NCBI GenBank assembly: GCA_035541875.1
Contig: DATKML010000041.1
Span: 127,193-191,192 of the forward strand
DNA from: JAJPHI01 sp035541875
GTDB taxonomy: Bacteria > Desulfobacterota > Binatia > Binatales > Binataceae
Direction of reading: 5' to 3'
Length of the DNA: 64,000 nucleotides
The position numbers and the translations under genes are program-made. Under the pieces are notes generated by a model that worked only from the letters and a program-made list of their open reading frames with translations, ran no database searches and was not told the origin of the DNA. Positions 59,245 through 64,000 of the stretch are shown piece by piece (positions within the stretch are counted from its first letter, which is position 1; each line of letters starts with the position of its first letter).

Positions 59245-60978
59245 TTAGTTCGCGACCCCGTTACGGATCATCTTGCCGGGGCGCGCACCGGTCTCGACAC
59301 CGTTCTCTTGTACAGCTTCGCCGCTGACGAAGGTCGCGACGTAGCCGCGCGCCTTCTGCATCAGGCGGGGCATCCCGCCCGGCAGGTCGTTTACCATCTC
59401 CGGATGCTCAAGCGTCAGATTCTTGAGGTCTATCAAATTGAGGTCGGCTTTCTTACCCTCTTCGATCATTCCGCGATCGCCGAGGCCATAGAGATGCGCC
59501 CCCTCGCTGCTGAGCTTTTTGACCACGAACTCGAGCGGCAGGTGATACGGGTCATCCTTGGCGCGGTCACGCGACCATGAGGTCAGCATCGAAGTCGGTA
59601 TACTCGCGTCGCAGATCACGCGGACGTGCGCGCCGGCATCGCTGCCGCCGAGCGCGGTCATCGGATGACGCAGCATCTCATACAGGGCTCCCGGATTACC
59701 TTCGGCGTAGCCTGCAGCGGTGTACATCAGGAAGGCGCGCCCGTCGTGCTCCAGCATCAGGTCGTAGGCGACCTCGCGTGGATCGCGTCCTTCGCGCTGG
59801 GCGATATTCGCGATGCTGTTCTTTTCGTCCGGCGTGTAGCTGAGGGGGAACCCCATCGGATAGGTCCGCTTCCAGATGAGCGGGTTCTGATAGATCAGGG
59901 ACATCCCGGTCGTATTCTTGTCCTCTTCAGATAGGAGGCGGCGCTTGGTTTCCGGATTACGCATCGCCTGCAGACGCTCGGCGAAGGGAAGATCCTTCAA
60001 GGGCGCGAAGCTTGGCAGGAAGGTAAACGGATGGTCACCCACGATACTGAACATCGTGCAGACCGGTCGCGCGAAAGCCTGCGGGATAATGCGGATACCT
60101 TCTTTGGCGGCCTCTTCGCAGGCACGCAACTGACTGCGCCACTGGTTCGGATCGCTGTTGTGCTGGACCAGCAGGAACGTCACCGTGCATCCGGTCCCGG
60201 CGATCCGCTTCATCAACGCCATTTCGTTGTTCAAGGCGCTGTTGTTCTCGCCGCCAACGCCGGCAGGAACCCATTCGATCAAGCCGCGGCCCGTCTCTTT
60301 GATTGCACGCGCTATCGCTGCAAGTTCTGGCTCAGGTGCGAAGGTCCCAGGAACGGGCTCGCCGTCGAGGGCAGCGTGAATCATCGTGCGTGAGGTCGAA
60401 AAGCCGAGAGCGCCGCTGTGTATTGCCTGCTTGGCAAGCCGCGCCATCGCCGCCATCTCGTCGCCTGAGGCTTCCTTGTTCTTCGCACCGCGCTCGCCCA
60501 TCACATACGCGCGCAACGCCCCATGGGTTAGCTGGGTGCCGACGTCGAGCGTACGGGGCATCGCGGAGAGCACATTGAGATATTCCTCGAAGCTCTCCCA
60601 TCCCCACGGGATTCCCTTTTCCAGCGAAACGCCCGGAATGTCCTCGACGCCTTCCATCAATTGGATCAGCCACCGATGGCGATCAGGCGCGGCAGGGGCA
60701 AAGCCCACGCCGCAATTGCCCATCACCACCGTGCTGACGCCGTGCCACAGGGACGGCGCAAGCTGCGGGTCCCACGTTACCTGGCCGTCGTAATGCGTAT
60801 GCACGTCGACCCATCCGGGCGTGACGAGTAAGCCGTCAGCGTTGATGGCGCGGCGCGCCGATCCGAGATCGCGGCCAACTCCGGTTATCTTGTTGCCCGT
60901 GAAAGCGACATCGCCGGTATAGCCGGGCTTGCCGCTCCCATCGACGATGGTTCCACCTTTGATTAGTACGTCGTGCAC
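59245..60978 (-). CDS. D-aminoacylase-like amidohydrolase (paralog 2)
   Basis: 577 residues. HDVLIKGGTIVDGSG opens the protein; HTHYDGQVTWDP (about 61-72) and the Cys in MGNCGVGFAPAAPD match the metal site of N-acyl-D-amino-acid deacylases. Further motifs are LGGSDAGAHVRV and the closing RPGKMIRNG. It is clearly a paralog of the 13977-15701 gene: the first 130 residues align with many identities. GGAGTATC precedes the ATG at 60978. The flavoprotein gene follows upstream on the same strand with 35 bases between them. Confidence 0.88.
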   Translation of the reverse strand: MHDVLIKGGTIVDGSGKPGYTGDVAFTGNKITGVGRDLGSARRAINADGLLVTPGWVDVHTHYDGQVTWDPQLAPSLWHGVSTVVMGNCGVGFAPAAPDRHRWLIQLMEGVEDIPGVSLEKGIPWGWESFEEYLNVLSAMPRTLDVGTQLTHGALRAYVMGERGAKNKEASGDEMAAMARLAKQAIHSGALGFSTSRTMIHAALDGEPVPGTFAPEPELAAIARAIKETGRGLIEWVPAGVGGENNSALNNEMALMKRIAGTGCTVTFLLVQHNSDPNQWRSQLRACEEAAKEGIRIIPQAFARPVCTMFSIVGDHPFTFLPSFAPLKDLPFAERLQAMRNPETKRRLLSEEDKNTTGMSLIYQNPLIWKRTYPMGFPLSYTPDEKNSIANIAQREGRDPREVAYDLMLEHDGRAFLMYTAAGYAEGNPGALYEMLRHPMTALGGSDAGAHVRVICDASIPTSMLTSWSRDRAKDDPYHLPLEFVVKKLSSEGAHLYGLGDRGMIEEGKKADLNLIDLKNLTLEHPEMVNDLPGGMPRLMQKARGYVATFVSGEAVQENGVETGARPGKMIRNGVAN

Positions 60979-61013
60979 TAGATACTCCCTCTCTTCTAGC
61001 TATTGGTCGAATC

Positions 61014-61640
61014 CTAGAGATTCGTTTTGTAGTCTTGTTCGACGAATTCGTCGATCTGTTTCGCGGTATCTTTGCCCGCGCCCATCTTGCCCGCGAGATA
61101 ATCGCCCCACGAAATCTTGATCCGTTCCTGCCAGCTCTCCGGATGCCACAACTGGGAGCGCATGAAAGCCTTGGCGCAGTGGAAGAAACACTCGCGAATC
61201 GTCACACGAATAGCCAGATGCGCCGCGGAGCCACGTGCTACCAGCCGTTCGAGAATCGCAGGATCGACGGTTAATTCCGCCGTGCCGTTTACGCGCAGGG
61301 TCTCCTCAGTGCCGGGGACGATGAAGAGGATGCCGACGTGAGGATTGGCGAGGATATTCTGCAGCGTGAAGATGAGCTTGTTGCCCTTGCGATCGGGAAT
61401 CAGGAGCGTGCGTGGACTCTCGATCGTAACGAATCCCGGATGGTCCCCCTTGGGCGACGCATCCTGGTTGCCGTCAGCATCAGCGGTCGAGAGGACGAGG
61501 AAGGGCGAGCGCCGGACGAAGTTCATCGCTGGCTCGTCGAGCTCGCCGAGAATCTTCTTATAGACCAGAGCGCCAGGCTCTTCGATCACGCCGCGCAACT
61601 GCGCGAGATTGGTGATTCGATGGCGGTCGCCATTCTCCAT
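61014..61640 (-). CDS. FMN-dependent PPOX-class flavoprotein (MSMEG_1061-like)
   Basis: 208 residues. FLVLSTADADGNQDASPKGDHPGFV, LLIPDRKGNKLIFTLQNILANPHVGILFIVPGTEETLRVNGTAELT are the split-barrel flavin-binding motifs of the pyridoxamine-5'-phosphate oxidase superfamily. The CFFHCAKAFMRSQLW segment marks the MSMEG_1061 branch. It may use FMN or F420; the reaction is unknown. The coding block 59245-62123 (amidohydrolase, flavoprotein, JAMM peptidase) is on one strand with short gaps and may be one operon. Confidence 0.85.
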   Translation of the reverse strand: MENGDRHRITNLAQLRGVIEEPGALVYKKILGELDEPAMNFVRRSPFLVLSTADADGNQDASPKGDHPGFVTIESPRTLLIPDRKGNKLIFTLQNILANPHVGILFIVPGTEETLRVNGTAELTVDPAILERLVARGSAAHLAIRVTIRECFFHCAKAFMRSQLWHPESWQERIKISWGDYLAGKMGAGKDTAKQIDEFVEQDYKTNL

Positions 61641-61643
61641 CGC

Positions 61644-62123
61644 CTAAACCCCCTCGATAATCTGTAGTGTGGTCTCCCCAAATTCGCGGCGCGTTTCGTC
61701 CCAAGTGAAGGCTGCCGCGCGCGCGAACTTACCACTCCTTACCGATAGCACAATATAAATGGTACCGGGGTAATCCGGTTCTTCGGGATCGAACGAACAG
61801 GCCTGTGCCCTGTCGGTCGGCGAAAAATACGCATCGTGATCCGGATGCGAATGGTAAACGACCTTCAGTTCCAGTCGGCGATTATCGATCTCATCCATTA
61901 CCGCCAGATGTTCTTTCGGGTCCATCAGGAAGGCGGTGCGCGCATCACGGGTGAAGGTCGCCGGGTCTTCGTCGTGCTTGCGGTTCTGGATATTGGTGAT
62001 CGGGCGCACCTCTTCGGCCGTCGCCGAGCCAATCACGAAACCGCAGCATTCATTGGGAAACTCGCGCTCGGCCTGCGCGATAATCTGGTCGTAGGTTGTC
62101 CGTCGGATCGTTGCTGAAATCAT
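61644..62123 (-). CDS. M67 (JAMM/MPN+) metallopeptidase
   Basis: 159 residues. The JAMM zinc motif is complete: Glu in FPNECCGFVIG (about 15-25) and H-x-H-P-x6-S-x-x-D in HSHPDHDAYFSPTDRAQA (about 91-108). Bacterial M67 proteins cleave isopeptide or sulfur-carrier conjugates (MoaD/ThiS-like), and often lie with ThiF or ThiS genes, but none is adjacent here. The stop lies 3 bases upstream of the flavoprotein start, suggesting coupled expression. Confidence 0.88.
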   Translation of the reverse strand: MISATIRRTTYDQIIAQAEREFPNECCGFVIGSATAEEVRPITNIQNRKHDEDPATFTRDARTAFLMDPKEHLAVMDEIDNRRLELKVVYHSHPDHDAYFSPTDRAQACSFDPEEPDYPGTIYIVLSVRSGKFARAAAFTWDETRREFGETTLQIIEGV

Positions 62124-62227
62124 AAGAAAGCTCCGCGCAGCTTAGCAGAATCGGCCTCCAAGTGGGCGTCGCGCAAAACGGCCGATCAAGCTTGCCGACG
62201 GCGACGAACCCGCGTAGGAAATAGCGA

Positions 62228-63070
62228 ATGGAACGTACCGCTATCCGGCTTGGAGGCGTCGAATTGAGTTCGAGCGTGATGAACGCGTCGGGCCCCCATT
62301 CGGCGGAAAAGGAAGAACTGCTTGAACTTGCTGCGCACCATCGGGGTGCCATCGTCTTCAAATCCTGTAATCAGGCGGGTCTCGACAAGCCGGACAATCT
62401 GAAAAATCGCGGAGTCGCGCACTTCGTCAGTGTAGCAGGGGAACTGAATCCTCGTGGCAAGGCGATTATCGGCAGTGTCGTTGGCGAGTCCGACGACGAG
62501 ATCGTGAAAGTCGCGAAGACGCTGGACGGCGCCGGCGTGAAGATCATCGAACTCAACTTTGCCGATGACTTCGTGCAGAACGCGGTCGCTCCCTACGCAT
62601 CGTTGGATCGTCTCAAGGGCTTGGTCGCGCGCGTACGTGGTGAAGTGCAGGCGAAGCTGGCGCTCAAGTTGCCGTCCAAGCTCTCGATAGAACCGCAGGC
62701 GGTCGTCGCTATGCTCCTCGCAGCACAGGTGCAGATCGTGCTCTGTGCCAATGACCTGCCTAAGGATCTGCAAGTCGATTTGAAACGAGGCATCGCTTCG
62801 GGAGCCGATCGGGGACTCTCCCAGGTGAACACCTTCGCGCGAGCGACGAAGGGTTCCCTCGATATCGTCGCCGTTGGCGGTATCAATACTGGTCGCGACG
62901 CCTATATCGCTCATCTGACGGGAGCTAAAGCCGTTCAGGTTGGGTCCGCGCTGATCAGAGAGGGCGCCGGAGCGCTAGCGCGAATCGACAGTGAACTCGG
63001 CCAGTTGCTCTCCGATAACGGCCACGCATCGGTGAACGATATTATCGGCAAGCTCACCTTTGCCGGTTAG
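62228..63070 (+). CDS. Dihydroorotate dehydrogenase-like protein
   Basis: 280 residues of a TIM-barrel flavoprotein-like fold. VELSSSVMNASGP, KSCNQAGLDKPDNLKNRG, VVGESDDEIVKVAKTLDGAGVKIIELNF, AGVKIIELN and IVAVGGINTGRDAYIAHLTGAKAVQVGSALIREG match class 1 dihydroorotate dehydrogenases. The usual N-x-S-C-P-N catalytic loop reads ELNFADDF, without a Cys or Ser at the active position. It is also shorter than most pyrD (about 310). It could be a divergent family member with another substrate; a true pyrD role is doubtful. Divergent from the JAMM gene. Confidence 0.7.
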   Translation: MERTAIRLGGVELSSSVMNASGPHSAEKEELLELAAHHRGAIVFKSCNQAGLDKPDNLKNRGVAHFVSVAGELNPRGKAIIGSVVGESDDEIVKVAKTLDGAGVKIIELNFADDFVQNAVAPYASLDRLKGLVARVRGEVQAKLALKLPSKLSIEPQAVVAMLLAAQVQIVLCANDLPKDLQVDLKRGIASGADRGLSQVNTFARATKGSLDIVAVGGINTGRDAYIAHLTGAKAVQVGSALIREGAGALARIDSELGQLLSDNGHASVNDIIGKLTFAG

Positions 63071-63192
63071 CGCCGGGGTTGCCGGAGGCCATCAATTGTC
63101 CGAGGTAGGGAGCTTGCCCGACTCGTTCTACGTCTGATACTTTCGCTGCTCTGCTCGGTGGCAGCAATTGAGGCTGCCGTATCTGCCGCAAC

Positions 63193-63270
63193 GTCCCCGT
63201 CGTCTAGCTCGGCCTAGGACACCGGCCTTTCACGTCGGTAACACGGGTTCAAATCCCGTCGGGGACGCCA
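63193..63270 (+). tRNA. tRNA-Glu (anticodon TTC)
   Basis: The 78-base sequence folds as a full cloverleaf: acceptor stem GTCCCCG with CGGGGAC, anticodon loop CTTTCAC giving TTC (reads GAA and GAG), T-arm GGGTTCAAATCCC and an encoded CCA at 63268-63270. The discriminator base is G. No other tRNA lies in the window. Its 3' end is the likely attachment site of the integrase at 63368. Confidence 0.95.
63250..63270 (+). other. Possible attachment site at the tRNA-Glu 3' end
   Basis: Integrases of this type often recombine within the 3' end of a tRNA gene, here about 20 bases of the T-arm and acceptor strand. A matching copy would be expected at the other end of the element, which lies outside the window. 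The site is therefore proposed from position only. Confidence 0.35.
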
Positions 63271-63367
63271 ATGAAAATGGGGAGATTTTCTAGGTTTCCT
63301 GCCCTAGCGATCACTTTTGACCCCTGCGTTGACCCCAATCCAGCCGAATAAGAGGCTAGTATAAATC

Positions 63368-64000
63368 TTAAGTTCCAAGAGCCGCATCGATCGCGTCAGC
63401 CGCCTTATGCTTAAGCTGCTCCCCCACGTGAGCATAGAATCCTGCGGTTACGGAGATTGACGAGTGCCCGAGGATCTCCTGAATCGTCTTCAGCGGCACG
63501 TCTTGGCTGAGCATTAGGGCGGCCGCCGAATGTCGGAGATCGTGTAGCCTGATTGGCGGCAGTCCGGCTTTCTTGAGCACTCGTCGGAAGTCTCGATACA
63601 GCGCCATCGGGTCGACTGCCCTCCCATCGTGGTTAGTGAAGATCAGCCCGGTATCTTCCCACTCGGACCCAGCGATGAGCCGGTCCTGTAGCTGACGCGC
63701 GCGGTGATTTCGGAGCACGCGAATCGCAATCTGTGGGAGGCTGATGGTACGCCTTGCGCTCGCGCTCTTGGTTTCGACGATCTGAAGCTTTCCTTCGATT
63801 CGTTGAAGGGAGCGCGCAACCGTCAGCCGTCGCGCTTCGAGATCGACGTCGCTCCATCGCAGGCCGAGTGCTTCCCCGCGTCTCAATCCGAGCGACAACG
63901 CGACGGAGTATAGGGCCTCCAGTCGCTCGTTTTTTACCGCCTCGATAAATCGACGGGCGTCTTCTGACCAGAGCACCTTGAGCTCACGTCGCTCAATCCG
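63368..64000 (-). CDS. Tyrosine recombinase/phage-type integrase, catalytic part (partial)
   Basis: 211 residues are visible, reading off the window at 64000 with no start in view. Catalytic residues: Arg in SLGLRRGEALGLRW, His-x-x-Arg in LHDLRHSAAALM, His in ILGHSSISVT and Tyr in AGFYAHV. This is the C-terminal catalytic domain of a tyrosine integrase; the N-terminal arm- and core-binding domains are missing. It points towards tRNA-Glu, 98 bases away, as expected for an element integrated there. A prophage, plasmid-derived island or ICE are all possible. Confidence 0.85.
   Translation of the reverse strand, partial: RIERRELKVLWSEDARRFIEAVKNERLEALYSVALSLGLRRGEALGLRWSDVDLEARRLTVARSLQRIEGKLQIVETKSASARRTISLPQIAIRVLRNHRARQLQDRLIAGSEWEDTGLIFTNHDGRAVDPMALYRDFRRVLKKAGLPPIRLHDLRHSAAALMLSQDVPLKTIQEILGHSSISVTAGFYAHVGEQLKHKAADAIDAALGT

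Overview
The window is a high-GC bacterial chromosome segment, densely coding on both strands. The gene content suggests a soil or aquatic, Gram-negative, metabolically versatile heterotroph. It has an Mla/MCE lipid-transport operon with a lipoprotein, a lipobox signal, a class III-type PHA synthase locus and a complete-looking division and cell-wall (dcw) cluster. It also has many catabolic enzymes: two D-aminoacylase-like amidohydrolases, two luciferase-like oxidoreductases, an epoxide hydrolase, a hydantoinase, a crotonase and several alpha/beta hydrolases. This mix recalls Candidatus Binatota (Binatia) or a neighbouring Desulfobacterota-like lineage. That placement is an inference from gene content, not a measurement.

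Layout. 1-4.9 kb: the end of a pirin gene, a four-gene minus-strand MCE transport operon (permease, ATPase, MlaD, lipoprotein) and an esterase. 4.9-6.7 kb: a diiron ferritin-like enzyme and a TetR regulator behind a clear promoter with a palindromic operator. 6.7-17.8 kb: a mostly minus-strand catabolic block (rhodanese, an interrupted multicopper oxidase, enoyl-CoA hydratase, HPP membrane protein, epoxide hydrolase, luciferase-like monooxygenase, amidohydrolase), then small plus-strand genes and a repeat-rich gap. 17.9-21.2 kb: a PHA locus (phaE-like, phaC, phasin-like) divergent from a Crp/Fnr regulator. 21.2-26.2 kb: a hydrolase, two phosphatases, and a secreted copper amine oxidase followed by a secreted cupin.

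26.3-37.4 kb is the most accessory-looking stretch. It holds a hybrid histidine kinase whose membrane half is broken by a frameshift and a stop, and a receiver-less sigma-54 activator with GAFTDA in place of GAFTGA. It also holds an AT-rich gap, a GNAT-like gene, a zinc-peptidase/XRE pair, a second luciferase-like enzyme, a hydantoinase, and a P-loop ATPase locus split by two compensating frameshifts.

37.5-53.2 kb is the dcw cluster: mraZ-rsmH-ftsL-ftsI-murE-mraY-murD-ftsW-murG-murC-murB-ftsQ-ftsA-ftsZ. It is tightly overlapping and preceded by a textbook three-box MraZ operator. murF and ddl are absent, FtsQ appears to lack its POTRA domain, and FtsZ carries two copies of its C-terminal peptide motif.

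53.2-64 kb: two glycosyltransferases, GTP-type PEP carboxykinase, a TetR/MFS divergent pair, a second amidohydrolase, a flavoprotein, a JAMM peptidase and a dihydroorotate-dehydrogenase-like protein. Last come tRNA-Glu(TTC) and the start of a tyrosine integrase that runs off the window, which looks like the edge of an island inserted at the tRNA. No CRISPR array, rRNA gene or recognisable insertion-sequence transposase was seen.
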